Assembly: GCF_003610735.1 (NCBI RefSeq)
Contig: NZ_RAQM01000006.1
Coordinates: forward strand, 456,274-520,273
DNA: 64,000 nucleotides
DNA from: Tenacibaculum lutimaris
Lineage (GTDB): Bacteria > Bacteroidota > Bacteroidia > Flavobacteriales > Flavobacteriaceae
Direction: 5' to 3'
The position numbers and the translations under genes are program-made. Numbering within the stretch: position 1 is the first letter of the stretch; each line of letters starts with the position of its first letter. This document shows positions 56,162-64,000 of the stretch, one piece after another. The notes beneath the pieces were generated by a model, which saw only the letters and a program-made list of their open reading frames with translations, was not told the origin of the DNA and did no database searches.

Positions 56162-56545
56162 ATGAAAAAATTTGTATTAACTGCTTTAGCAATCGCTTTA
56201 TCTTTCGGAACTATTACTGCTGCTTCAACTTCATATGAAGCTCCTGTTAAAACTAACCTTGAATACTCCAACGTAAGTACTTTTTGTAAATTAATTAGAG
56301 CTGGAAACTTTGAAGCTGTAAAAGCTATGGTTGAAAACGGAACAGATATTAACAGAAAATCTGTAGGATTAACTCCATTAATGTTTGCTGCCAGATATAA
56401 CAAGGCAGAAATTGTTCAATTATTAATTGATAATGGAGCTAAATTAAAAGTAAAATCAGAAAGAGGATATACTGCCTTAGAATATGCTAAAATGTCGAAA
56501 GCACACGAAGCTTATAAAGCTATTGCGGCGGCTTTAGAAAAATAG
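56162..56545 (+). CDS. Exported ankyrin-repeat protein
   Basis: 127 residues. A signal peptide (ending TAAS) is followed by about three ankyrin repeats (FCKLIRAGNFEAVKAMVENG; NRKSVGLTPLMFAARYN; VKSERGYTALEYAKMS). These mediate protein binding outside the inner membrane. It stands alone on the plus strand, facing ALDH across a bidirectional terminator. Confidence 0.86.
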   Translation: MKKFVLTALAIALSFGTITAASTSYEAPVKTNLEYSNVSTFCKLIRAGNFEAVKAMVENGTDINRKSVGLTPLMFAARYNKAEIVQLLIDNGAKLKVKSERGYTALEYAKMSKAHEAYKAIAAALEK

Positions 56546-56570
56546 TATAACCAACAACTTAGATAAAAAC

Positions 56571-56602
56571 AAAAAGTCTCATCGAAATGATGAGACTTTT
56601 TT
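56571..56602. terminator. Bidirectional terminator, ankyrin and ALDH genes
   Basis: Stem AAAAAGTCTCATC with GATGAGACTTTTT around GAAAT. Confidence 0.92.
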
Positions 56603-56624
56603 ATGTTTTGAAAACTGTGTTTTC

Positions 56625-58166
56625 TTATAAATCGAACTTAATTCCTTGTGCTAAAGGTAATTCATCAGAATAATTTACAGTGTTAGTCTGACGACGCATG
56701 TACACTTTCCAAGCATCAGATCCAGACTCACGTCCACCTCCTGTTTCTTTTTCACCACCAAAAGCTCCACCAATTTCAGCTCCAGAAGTACCAATGTTTA
56801 CGTTAGCAATACCACAATCAGACCCTGCAAATGATAAGAATTTTTCAGCTTCTTTCATTTCATTTGTCATGATTGAAGAAGATAATCCTTGCGCAACTCC
56901 GTTTTGTAATTCAATAGCATTTTCAACACCACCTGAATACTTCATTAAGTATAAAATCGGAGCAAATGTTTCGTGTTGAACAATTTCAAAATGGTTTTCT
57001 GCTTCAATAATTGCTGGCTTTACATAACATCCACTTTCGTAACCTTCTCCTTCTAAAACTCCTCCTTCAACTAATACGTTTCCTCCTTCAGCTTTTGCTT
57101 TTTCAATAGCAGCTAAATAAGTATTTACTGAATCTTTATCAATTAATGGTCCAACGTGATTATTTTCATCTAATGGGTTTCCAATCTTAATTTGACCGTA
57201 AGCTCCAACAATCGCATCTCTTACTTTATCGTATACAGATTCGTGGATGATTAAACGACGTGTTGAAGTACAACGTTGACCACAAGTACCTACAGCTCCA
57301 AATACAGCTCCAGGAACTACTACTTTTAAGTCAGCTGTTGGAGTAATGATAATTGCATTGTTTCCTCCTAATTCTAATAAAGATTTACCGAAACGCTCAG
57401 CAACTTTAGTACCAACAATACGTCCCATTCTTGTAGAACCAGTAGCTGATACTAAAGGAATACGTGTATCTTCAGTAATGTATTCACCAACTTTATAATC
57501 TCCATTAACGATACAAGAAATTCCTTCTGGTAAATTGTTAGCTTTTAAAACCTCAGCTATAATATTTTGGCAAGCAACTGAACATAAAGGAGCTTTTTCT
57601 GAACCTTTCCACACACATACATTACCACAAATCCAAGCTAAAGCTGTATTCCAAGACCAAACTGCCACTGGGAAGTTAAATGCTGATATAATACCAACAA
57701 CTCCTAATGGGTGCCATTGCTCTCTCATTACGTGTCCTGGTCTTTCTGAAGGAATTACTTGTCCGTTTAATTGACGAGATAAACCTACAGCAAAATCACA
57801 GATATCAATCATTTCTTGAACCTCACCTAAACCTTCTTGGTAAGATTTACCCATTTCGTAAGAAACTAACTTACCTAACGGCTCTTTTAACTCTCTTAAT
57901 TTGTTTCCAAATTGACGTACAATTTCTCCACGCTGAGGTGCAGGCATTGTTCTCCAGCTTTTAAATGCTGAAGTAGCAGCATCCATCACTTTTTCGTAAT
58001 CTTCTTTGGTAGAAGCTTTTACTTTTCCTATTAACTTTCCATCTACTGGTGAATATGATTCTATAATTTCACCGTTTGAAAAGTTTACTGAACCTGTTGA
58101 AGTTCCTTCATTTATCTCTTTTAATCCTAAAGTAGCTAATGCTTCTTTGATACCAAAATCTGCCAT
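56625..58166 (-). CDS. ALDH7-type aldehyde dehydrogenase (delta-1-piperideine-6-carboxylate dehydrogenase)
   Basis: 513 residues. The active-site Cys is in GTCGQRCTSTRRL and the general-base Glu in LLELGGNNA, with NAD-binding FNFPVAVW and GSTRMGR. The sequence matches the ALDH7/antiquitin group, which oxidises alpha-aminoadipate semialdehyde in lysine breakdown. The named role is an inference from subfamily likeness. Confidence 0.86.
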   Translation of the reverse strand: MADFGIKEALATLGLKEINEGTSTGSVNFSNGEIIESYSPVDGKLIGKVKASTKEDYEKVMDAATSAFKSWRTMPAPQRGEIVRQFGNKLRELKEPLGKLVSYEMGKSYQEGLGEVQEMIDICDFAVGLSRQLNGQVIPSERPGHVMREQWHPLGVVGIISAFNFPVAVWSWNTALAWICGNVCVWKGSEKAPLCSVACQNIIAEVLKANNLPEGISCIVNGDYKVGEYITEDTRIPLVSATGSTRMGRIVGTKVAERFGKSLLELGGNNAIIITPTADLKVVVPGAVFGAVGTCGQRCTSTRRLIIHESVYDKVRDAIVGAYGQIKIGNPLDENNHVGPLIDKDSVNTYLAAIEKAKAEGGNVLVEGGVLEGEGYESGCYVKPAIIEAENHFEIVQHETFAPILYLMKYSGGVENAIELQNGVAQGLSSSIMTNEMKEAEKFLSFAGSDCGIANVNIGTSGAEIGGAFGGEKETGGGRESGSDAWKVYMRRQTNTVNYSDELPLAQGIKFDL

Positions 58167-58279
58167 ATTTTATATTGTAATTTTAGTTGTTTAAATTTAA
58201 AGCTCAAAACTACGAATAATTTTACAATTAATAAATTAAACAAACAGTGTTGTTTTTGTTTAAAAATTAACAAATAATC

Positions 58280-59332
58280 ATGAAAAACATTTACCTACTA
58301 CTTTCTTTACTGTTGTTTTTATCAGCATGTAATACACCTAAAAAAACTTCTAATGAACAAAAAGACACTCCTATAAATGAATTTGCAATTATTATTCATG
58401 GAGGTGCTGGTACAATTCTGAAAAAGAATATGACTCCTGAAAAAGAAGCTGCTTATAAAGCTAAATTAGAAGAAGCAGTTAGAACTGGATATGAGATTTT
58501 AAAAAATGGTGGTTCTAGCGGTGATGCTGTTGTAAAAACCATTCAGGTAATGGAAGAATCTCCTTTGTTTAATGCAGGAAAAGGAGCTGTTTTTACCCAT
58601 GAAGAAACTAATGAATTAGATGCTTCATTTATGGATGGAAAAACACTGAACGCTGGTGCAGTTGCTGGAGTAAAAGATATAAAAAGCCCTATTGAAGCTG
58701 CTAGAATAGTAATGACAAACTCAGATCATGTTATGTTATCTGGTTCTGGTGCTTCTCAGTTTGCTAAAGAACAAGGGTTAGAAATTGTAGACCCGAGTTA
58801 TTTTTATACCGAAAATCGCTTTAAATCTTTACAACGAATTAAAGGCAAAGAAAAAACAGCATTAGATCATGATGATAAAGAAGCTTCTTTTCATGATGCT
58901 GATATTAAAAATAGTAAGTTTGGTACTGTAGGTTGTGTAGCCTTAGATAAAAATGGAAATATTACTGCGGGAACTTCTACAGGAGGAATGACTAACAAAC
59001 GTTGGGGACGTATTGGAGATTCTCCTATTATTGGTTCGGGTACCTATGCAAATAATAAAACTTGTGGTGTTTCTTCAACTGGTTGGGGTGAATACTTTAT
59101 ACGCTCTCAAGTAGCTTATGATATTTCTGCTCAAATGGAATATCAACAAAAATCATTAAAAGAAGCTACTAAAGATGTTATTCAAAACAAATTAACCAAA
59201 CTTGGTGGAACAGGTGGTGTTGTTGCACTTGATAAAAATGGTAATATGTCTTTTGAATTTAATACTGCTGGAATGTACAGAGCTTCAATGAATGATAAAG
59301 GTGATTTAATCATTAAGATTTACAACGATTAA
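58280..59332 (+). CDS. Isoaspartyl peptidase/L-asparaginase, Ntn-hydrolase lipoprotein
   Basis: 350 residues. The signal peptide has a lipobox (FLSAC). The protein is an asparaginase type 2 precursor that self-cleaves before the catalytic Thr in SKFGTVGCVALD, giving alpha and beta chains; downstream GTSTGGMTNKRWGRIGDSP is conserved. Family members cleave isoaspartyl peptides and asparagine. Lipid anchoring places it outside the cytoplasm. Its end overlaps the convergent gene by 4 bp. Confidence 0.9.
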   Translation: MKNIYLLLSLLLFLSACNTPKKTSNEQKDTPINEFAIIIHGGAGTILKKNMTPEKEAAYKAKLEEAVRTGYEILKNGGSSGDAVVKTIQVMEESPLFNAGKGAVFTHEETNELDASFMDGKTLNAGAVAGVKDIKSPIEAARIVMTNSDHVMLSGSGASQFAKEQGLEIVDPSYFYTENRFKSLQRIKGKEKTALDHDDKEASFHDADIKNSKFGTVGCVALDKNGNITAGTSTGGMTNKRWGRIGDSPIIGSGTYANNKTCGVSSTGWGEYFIRSQVAYDISAQMEYQQKSLKEATKDVIQNKLTKLGGTGGVVALDKNGNMSFEFNTAGMYRASMNDKGDLIIKIYND

Positions 59333-60708
59333 AACTGATAATTTAAACCTGTATAAACACCTATAAAATATGGCTGAAACCCATTTGAATCATTTTTAAA
59401 TGTATTTAACTGGGTTTTTAGCATTGGGTTAATATTTAAAGACCATTTTTTACTGAACTTATAATTAAGGTCTACCCCTAAATTTCCACTAAAATTAATA
59501 GAGTTTAAGTTATTAGCTTCACCAGAAGTAGAAAAATTCGTGGTATTAAGAGTTACATCATTTTTATTTAAAAACAACGAACTAAAACCAACTACTAATT
59601 CTGTTTTAAGCTTTTTCCCTTCTAAGAAATTGTATTTTATTTGTACAGGAACTTCTACATACCCATATTTTTGATTTAACTCTCCATCAAGGCTTCCTGA
59701 ACTTATAGATACTGAACTTGTACTAAAATCTGTTTGAGAAGTATCGTTTAATGAATAACTTTCACCAGAACTAAAAACTACGTTAGAGCTACTTGATTTT
59801 ACAGGGTTTACAGCTACATTAGTATTAGAGTACCCCATTTCTTGTAAATGAATTCCTGATTGAAGTGTCCATTTTTTATTTAATTGATAAGCCACTTGAA
59901 CTCCATACGAATAACTTGTATTTCCCTTTGTTGAATTTGATAAGCTTGCATCTATTGGAGATGATTCAGAAAATGAATTCGAGTTTAATATTGCTACTGT
60001 TGGTGAAACAGACCAAGACTTCTTTTTTTCTTCCTCTTCATTTTCCACTTTTTCTTCATTTACAACAGCTAAAAAGTCTTTTTTAGGTTTTAAAACCTTA
60101 TTAATTGTATCATTTTCTTTTTTCAAAAAGGTGTTTTCTTTCTTTTTAAAAACTGGCAAGCTATTTTCAAGCTTGCCAGTAAGTTGCTCTTGTTTCACAA
60201 CATCATTTTTTGCTAGTAAAGCCCCTTCAACTACTTTACTTGCTATGTTGTTGCTATCTTTTCCTTGCAACTCTTTTTTGCTAACCTTCACAACATGATT
60301 AGCGGTTAAAACTTCATTCTCATGAAGCTTTTCTTTAAATATTCTTTTCTTTTTCGTTTCTTCTTTTACAATAACTATTTCTTGCGAATTTTCTTTTATT
60401 GGTTCAGTTAATAAAATATCTTTTAGATCATCTTTTTTATTTTCTTCAGGTTTTAATGATTCTGATTCAACAATTACTGGATCTATTTTTTCTAAATTCT
60501 CTTGTTTATCAATATAAGGATACAATAAAAGTCCTAAAACAAATACTGCAGCAACCACTCCTGAAAACCACCAAATAGGAAAAACACGATGTTTTTTCTT
60601 TTTTTGCAGTTTTTCTTCAATAGCGCTCCATACTTTTTCGTTTGGAGTAACCTCCAAATCTTTAAATCTTTCTTGAAAAAGTCTATCGATGTTTTTTTCT
60701 TCCATCAT
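59329..60708 (-). CDS. Anti-sigma-like membrane protein with C-terminal outer-membrane beta-barrel
   Basis: 459 residues. A cytoplasmic-type N-terminus (MMEEKNIDRLFQERFKDLEV) is followed by a membrane helix at about 47-65 (WFSGVVAAVFVLGLLLYPY) and a long charged Lys/Glu-rich stretch to about residue 225. The last ~230 residues look like an eight-strand outer-membrane beta-barrel (VQVAYQLNKKWTLQSGIHLQEM, ending TGLNYQF). The order is anti-sigma anchor plus porin-like domain. It follows the sigma gene directly, so it likely controls or senses for it. The two-membrane topology is inferred. Confidence 0.75.
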   Translation of the reverse strand: MMEEKNIDRLFQERFKDLEVTPNEKVWSAIEEKLQKKKKHRVFPIWWFSGVVAAVFVLGLLLYPYIDKQENLEKIDPVIVESESLKPEENKKDDLKDILLTEPIKENSQEIVIVKEETKKKRIFKEKLHENEVLTANHVVKVSKKELQGKDSNNIASKVVEGALLAKNDVVKQEQLTGKLENSLPVFKKKENTFLKKENDTINKVLKPKKDFLAVVNEEKVENEEEEKKKSWSVSPTVAILNSNSFSESSPIDASLSNSTKGNTSYSYGVQVAYQLNKKWTLQSGIHLQEMGYSNTNVAVNPVKSSSSNVVFSSGESYSLNDTSQTDFSTSSVSISSGSLDGELNQKYGYVEVPVQIKYNFLEGKKLKTELVVGFSSLFLNKNDVTLNTTNFSTSGEANNLNSINFSGNLGVDLNYKFSKKWSLNINPMLKTQLNTFKNDSNGFQPYFIGVYTGLNYQF

Positions 60709-61251
60709 TTATGCCTTTTGCGCTGTTGCTTGATACACTTCTACCTCTTTTTTTAATAATTGACGTGCTCTTGATAAATTAGATTTTGACGTTCCTTCAG
60801 TAATATTTAATAATGATGCTATTTCTTTATGCGAGTAATTGTCTAACACATATAAGTTAAAAACTAAACGATATCTATCTGGTAAATTTTGAATAAACCC
60901 TAATAACACATCCACATTTACACTTTCTGTTTCAAGTACAACTTCTTCTTCTAATTCTTCACTCACCCCTTCTGTTACCAATTGTAAAGGCGATTTCTCT
61001 CTATATTTTTGTAAAGCTGTATTTATAGTTATTCGCTTCATCCATCCTTCAAAAGATCCTTGACCTTTGTATTGAGATATCTTTTTAAAAATGGTTAAAA
61101 AGCTGTCTTGCAACGTATCTTCTGCATCTTGATAATTTTGAGAATACTTTAAACAAAGCGCAAAAAGTTTACCAGAAAATAACTGATAAACTTGAGCTTG
61201 AGCTGCTATATTTTGACGACAGCATTCTTGTATGAGTTTCTCTAAATTGAT
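60709..61251 (-). CDS. ECF-type RNA polymerase sigma factor with non-canonical start
   Basis: About 180 residues with regions 2 (LFALCLKYSQNYQDAEDTLQD) and 4 (LPDRYRLVFNLYVLDNYSHKEIASLLNITEGTSKSNLSRAR). The first ATG/GTG/TTG in frame (TTG at 61111-61113) is inside region 2, so it cannot be the true start. The conserved N-terminus (NLEKLIQEC) begins with ATC at 61249-61251, and the frame is closed by TAA at 61261-61263. An ATC or ATT start is proposed. The upstream gene's stop is one base before, so re-initiation is possible. It is followed by the beta-barrel gene. Confidence 0.8.
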   Translation of the reverse strand: MNLEKLIQECCRQNIAAQAQVYQLFSGKLFALCLKYSQNYQDAEDTLQDSFLTIFKKISQYKGQGSFEGWMKRITINTALQKYREKSPLQLVTEGVSEELEEEVVLETESVNVDVLLGFIQNLPDRYRLVFNLYVLDNYSHKEIASLLNITEGTSKSNLSRARQLLKKEVEVYQATAQKA

Positions 61252-61252
61252 G

Positions 61253-61657
61253 TTACAAATTTACTGGAATTACCACTTCTTCGTAAACATCTTCTCCTTC
61301 TTCATTTTTACCTTTCCAAAACTTGAATACATAATCTTCTACTTGTGTTGCTTCAACAGTAAAAGCGTACTCTTCTTCTCTAAGTTCTTCAGTACAAGCT
61401 CCATCAAGATTTACTATAGCTGTACCAGCAACTATTCTAGTGGTATCAACCTTTTGGTAGTACAATCCATCAAAAGCATAACAACTATTAGGTAGTGTAT
61501 ATTTTATTTTAATAGTATCTACCTCACCGAAGGTAAAGCTCTCAGGAGTTTCGGCACTGTCAATCTTTAAAAACTCATATCTAAAATTAGGTCCATCATC
61601 GTCTAAACAAGAATAAAACGTAAACACACTCAAAAAAAGAATCAAAAATTTTTTCAT
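61253..61657 (-). CDS. Lipoprotein of unknown function, first in sigma operon
   Basis: 134 residues. Signal peptide with lipobox (FYSC) and an acidic linker (LDDDGP), then a beta-rich domain with two Cys (NSCYAF, DGACTEE), which may form a disulfide. It is first of three minus-strand genes with the sigma factor and the beta-barrel protein, so it probably belongs to the same envelope-response unit. No family is recognised. Confidence 0.75.
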   Translation of the reverse strand: MKKFLILFLSVFTFYSCLDDDGPNFRYEFLKIDSAETPESFTFGEVDTIKIKYTLPNSCYAFDGLYYQKVDTTRIVAGTAIVNLDGACTEELREEEYAFTVEATQVEDYVFKFWKGKNEEGEDVYEEVVIPVNL

Positions 61658-61722
61658 TACTTATATTTTACTGATTTATCTACTAGATGAAAAAAAATTA
61701 AAAAGGTTGCGTGTAATACTTG

Positions 61723-61730
61723 TATTTTTG
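61723..61730 (+). promoter_or_regulatory. Possible -7 box of the acyltransferase gene
   Basis: TATTTTTG matches TAnnTTTG, ending 9 bp before the ATG at 61740. The nearest TTG upstream (61707) is closer than usual for a -33 box. Confidence 0.35.
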
Positions 61731-61739
61731 TCAAAGTTT

Positions 61740-62714
61740 ATGAAAAGTACCGTTTTTAACATAAAATCTACTGAAGATTTCAAGAATATAGCACTGCAAG
61801 TTTTTAAGCATCAATTTGCTAATAACAAAGTATATCGCTCTTTTTGCGATTTAATCTATGTTCATCCTTCTGATGTACATACTATTGAACAAATTCCATT
61901 TTTACCTATTCAGTTTTTTAAAACTCGTGAAGTACTTTCATCTACTGATGAAATTCAAGAAACCTTTACAAGTTCTGGAACTACAGGAAGTACAACTAGT
62001 AAACATTTAGTAACTGACTTATCATGGTATGAAACTAGTTATTTAAAAGGTTTTGAACATTTTTATGGTAACATCGAAAATTATGTAGTATTAGCTTTGT
62101 TGCCAAATTATTTAGAACGCAAAGGATCTTCTTTAATTTACATGGTTGATGATTTAATTAAGCGTTCTCAACACTCGGAAAGCGGATTCTACCTCAACAA
62201 TCTTAATGAGTTAGCACAAAAGCTTAAGTTCCTAGATACCCAAGGAAAAAAAGTACTTTTAATTGGTGTTTCTTTTGCTTTGCTCGACCTAATAGAGCAA
62301 TATGACTTCAACCTTTCTAATACTATTATTATGGAAACTGGAGGTATGAAAGGGAGAAGAAAAGAACTTATTCGTAACGAATTACACACTATTTTAAGTA
62401 ACGGATTTGGTGTGAAAAATATACATTCCGAATATGGAATGACAGAATTATTAAGTCAAGGATATTCAAAAGGGAATGGTCTTTTTAACTGTCCACCTTG
62501 GATGCAAATTCTAACTCGTGATCCTGAAGATGCTTTAACTATTTTACCAAAAGGAAAATCAGGAGGAATTAATGTGATTGATTTGGCAAACTATAATTCT
62601 TGCTCATTCATAGCAACACAAGATTTAGGAAAAGTATATCAAGACAATAGTTTTGAAATCATTGGACGTTTTGATAATTCTGATATTAGAGGTTGTAACT
62701 TGATGGTTTTATAA
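61740..62714 (+). CDS. LuxE-like acyl-protein synthetase/acyltransferase
   Basis: 324 residues from the ATG at 61740; a longer reading from 61707 would start inside the promoter. The LuxE/PF04443 pattern is visible: TSSGTTGSTTSKHL near 80-94, METGGMKGRRKEL and HSEYGMTELLSQGY. The relatives activate acyl groups for transfer to a protein or cofactor. Here there are no lux genes, so a role in surface or lipid chemistry is possible. It is divergent from the sigma operon. Confidence 0.85.
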   Translation: MKSTVFNIKSTEDFKNIALQVFKHQFANNKVYRSFCDLIYVHPSDVHTIEQIPFLPIQFFKTREVLSSTDEIQETFTSSGTTGSTTSKHLVTDLSWYETSYLKGFEHFYGNIENYVVLALLPNYLERKGSSLIYMVDDLIKRSQHSESGFYLNNLNELAQKLKFLDTQGKKVLLIGVSFALLDLIEQYDFNLSNTIIMETGGMKGRRKELIRNELHTILSNGFGVKNIHSEYGMTELLSQGYSKGNGLFNCPPWMQILTRDPEDALTILPKGKSGGINVIDLANYNSCSFIATQDLGKVYQDNSFEIIGRFDNSDIRGCNLMVL

Positions 62715-62808
62715 TTTTTTATCTTAAACTATTAAAAACAACAATTTTAATACTTTCATTTTGTAATACTTACAGCTTTTCGTCGACTACTTTCTAAATT
62801 AGTAGACG

Positions 62809-63255
62809 ATGAAAAATACCATTACTCTTCTTTTACTTATCATTTCAAGTGCTTTATTCTCTCAAAAAACAGAATATTACCTTAAAAAAGGATATATAGC
62901 CGAAGGTTATGATGTTGTTTCTTATTTTAACAAGAAACCACTTGAGGGAAATAAAAAATATCAATCAATTTATGATGGTGTAAAATTTAAGTTTTCTTCA
63001 GAAAAAAATTTAGCCTTGTTCAAAGAAAATCCAACAAAATACATCCCACAATATGGAGGCTATTGTGCCTATGCAATTGGAAAAACAGGCGAAAAAGTAA
63101 GTATTAATCCTAAAACCTTCGAAATTAGAGACGGTAAACTATATCTCTTCTATAACTCCTGGGGGACCAATACATTAAAACTATGGTTAAAAGAAAACCC
63201 TGAGCAATTAAAAAAACAAGCAGATATCAACTGGAAAAAAAGAATTCGTAGATAA
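62809..63255 (+). CDS. Exported YHS-domain protein
   Basis: 148 residues. A signal peptide (to about SALFSQ) is followed by a YHS-like core: IAEGYDVVSYFNKKPLEGNKKYQSIYDGVKFKFSSEKN with YGGYCAYAIGKTG (single Cys). YHS domains are linked to metal handling, often copper or heavy metals. Its substrate is unknown. It sits 63 bp before glpD on the same strand. Confidence 0.85.
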   Translation: MKNTITLLLLIISSALFSQKTEYYLKKGYIAEGYDVVSYFNKKPLEGNKKYQSIYDGVKFKFSSEKNLALFKENPTKYIPQYGGYCAYAIGKTGEKVSINPKTFEIRDGKLYLFYNSWGTNTLKLWLKENPEQLKKQADINWKKRIRR

Positions 63256-63318
63256 ATCCTTTGTATCTAAAATTTTCAGTTCTTTTTTATTCTTACTTTT
63301 GGTAGATAAAAAACATCT

Positions 63319-64000
63319 ATGAACAATTTTTCTTTTTTTAACCGAGCCAATATTCAGCAAGAATTACAAACAACTGAGTTCGATATTTTAGTAATTGGCG
63401 GTGGAATAACGGGTGCAGGTATTGCTTTAGATGCGGCATCACGCGGAATGAAAGTCGCCCTAATTGAAAAAAATGATTTCGCTTCGGGTACTTCAAGTAA
63501 ATCAACTAAACTTATCCATGGTGGATTGCGATACCTTAAACAATTTGATTTTTGGTTGGTAAAAGAAGTAGGCACCGAACGTGCCATTGTTCATAAACTA
63601 GCGCCACATTTGGTAATTCCTGAAAAAATGATTTTACCTTTAATTGAAGGTGGAACTTACGGTTCGTGGTTAACCTCTATTGGACTTAAAGTTTACGATG
63701 TTTTAGCTTCTGTTGAGGGAGACGATAAACGTAAAATGCTTGATAAAAAGGAAGCGTTAGAAAAAGAACCTTTGTTACCTGAAGATATTTTAAACGGAGC
63801 AGGTTTTTATGCTGAATATCGTACCGATGATGCGCGCTTAACTATAGAAGTGTTAAAAACAGCAAGTCAATATGATGCGCAAATACTAAACTATACGAAT
63901 GCAGATGAATTTATTTATGAAAATAAACGTGTAGTAGGCGCTAAAGTAACCGATGTTTTTACTAATGAAAGCTATGATATCAAAGCTAAATATGTCGTAA
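63319..64000 (+). CDS. glpD: Glycerol-3-phosphate dehydrogenase, N-terminal part (cut by window end)
   Basis: The visible ~227 residues contain the FAD motif DILVIGGGITGAGIALDAA near 22-40, then EKNDFASGTSSKSTKLIHGGLRYL, the GlpD signature. It oxidises sn-glycerol 3-phosphate to dihydroxyacetone phosphate and passes electrons to the quinone pool. It runs past the window. Start at ATG 63319. Confidence 0.93.
   Translation, partial: MNNFSFFNRANIQQELQTTEFDILVIGGGITGAGIALDAASRGMKVALIEKNDFASGTSSKSTKLIHGGLRYLKQFDFWLVKEVGTERAIVHKLAPHLVIPEKMILPLIEGGTYGSWLTSIGLKVYDVLASVEGDDKRKMLDKKEALEKEPLLPEDILNGAGFYAEYRTDDARLTIEVLKTASQYDAQILNYTNADEFIYENKRVVGAKVTDVFTNESYDIKAKYVV

Noticed and set aside
1..64000. CRISPR array or prophage
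   Set aside because: No regularly spaced repeats and no phage structural, lysis or integrase genes were found.

Overview
The window is AT-rich chromosomal DNA from a member of the Flavobacteriaceae (Bacteroidota). Tenacibaculum or Polaribacter-like is my best guess from protein character, not from a search. Supporting signs are a gliding-motility lipoprotein (GldH) beside a RicT/PSP1 protein and a class A penicillin-binding protein, a Bacteroidota-type succinate dehydrogenase with one cytochrome b subunit, many SPII lipoproteins, weak Shine-Dalgarno signals, and promoters of the TAnnTTTG type. Most genes are ordinary core genes. I see no transposase, integrase, prophage or CRISPR array.

Layout. 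1-13.9 kb, mostly minus strand: PBP1A (cut by the window edge), GldH, RicT, GlnS, an M1 peptidase, an S8 protease with a metallo-hydrolase, tRNA-Cys, FolB, and a large BNR/sortilin-like protein. 14.0-22.4 kb, plus strand: a RimK-like ligase overlapping an aspartoacylase-like hydrolase, a DEAD-box helicase, a DUF4382 lipoprotein, a Crp/Fnr regulator, aminopeptidase P and a methyltransferase; a MITE-like inverted repeat lies at 18.6 kb. 22.4-24.7 kb, minus strand: a cupredoxin-like protein, an AhpD-like protein with a 33-residue Cys-rich peptide, and an AraC regulator. 24.8-27.7 kb: accessory genes, including a two-gene unit that has the architecture of an integron-type gene cassette. 27.8-31.3 kb: sdhCAB. 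31.5-41 kb: endonuclease I lipoprotein, flavoprotein and MarC, DUF3109, then dGTPase, ribonucleotide reductase alpha and beta, and thioredoxin, which together form a dNTP neighbourhood. 41-51.5 kb: two secreted oligopeptidases (S9, M13), RimB plus RimK, an ABC ATPase, a GreA/B-like protein, an amine-oxidase-like flavoprotein and lipoproteins. 51.6-64 kb: SDR, AlbA_2 ATPase-like protein, a probable SRA-HNH type IV restriction enzyme, TauE, a helix-hairpin-helix protein coupled to a tiny membrane protein, an ankyrin protein, ALDH7, isoaspartyl peptidase, an ECF sigma operon, a LuxE-like acyltransferase, a YHS protein and the start of GlpD.

How genes work together. Two RimK ligases, one beside a RimB-type protease and one overlapping an aspartoacylase-like hydrolase, look like two make-and-trim amino-acid ligation modules. 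The sigma factor, its membrane/beta-barrel partner and a lipoprotein form an envelope-response operon. The sigma gene has no ATG, GTG or TTG where its conserved N-terminus begins. The most unusual region is 26.16-27.66 kb. The sequence at the left boundary is the exact reverse complement of the start of a folded repeat at the right end, so circularising the unit would rebuild an attC-like site.
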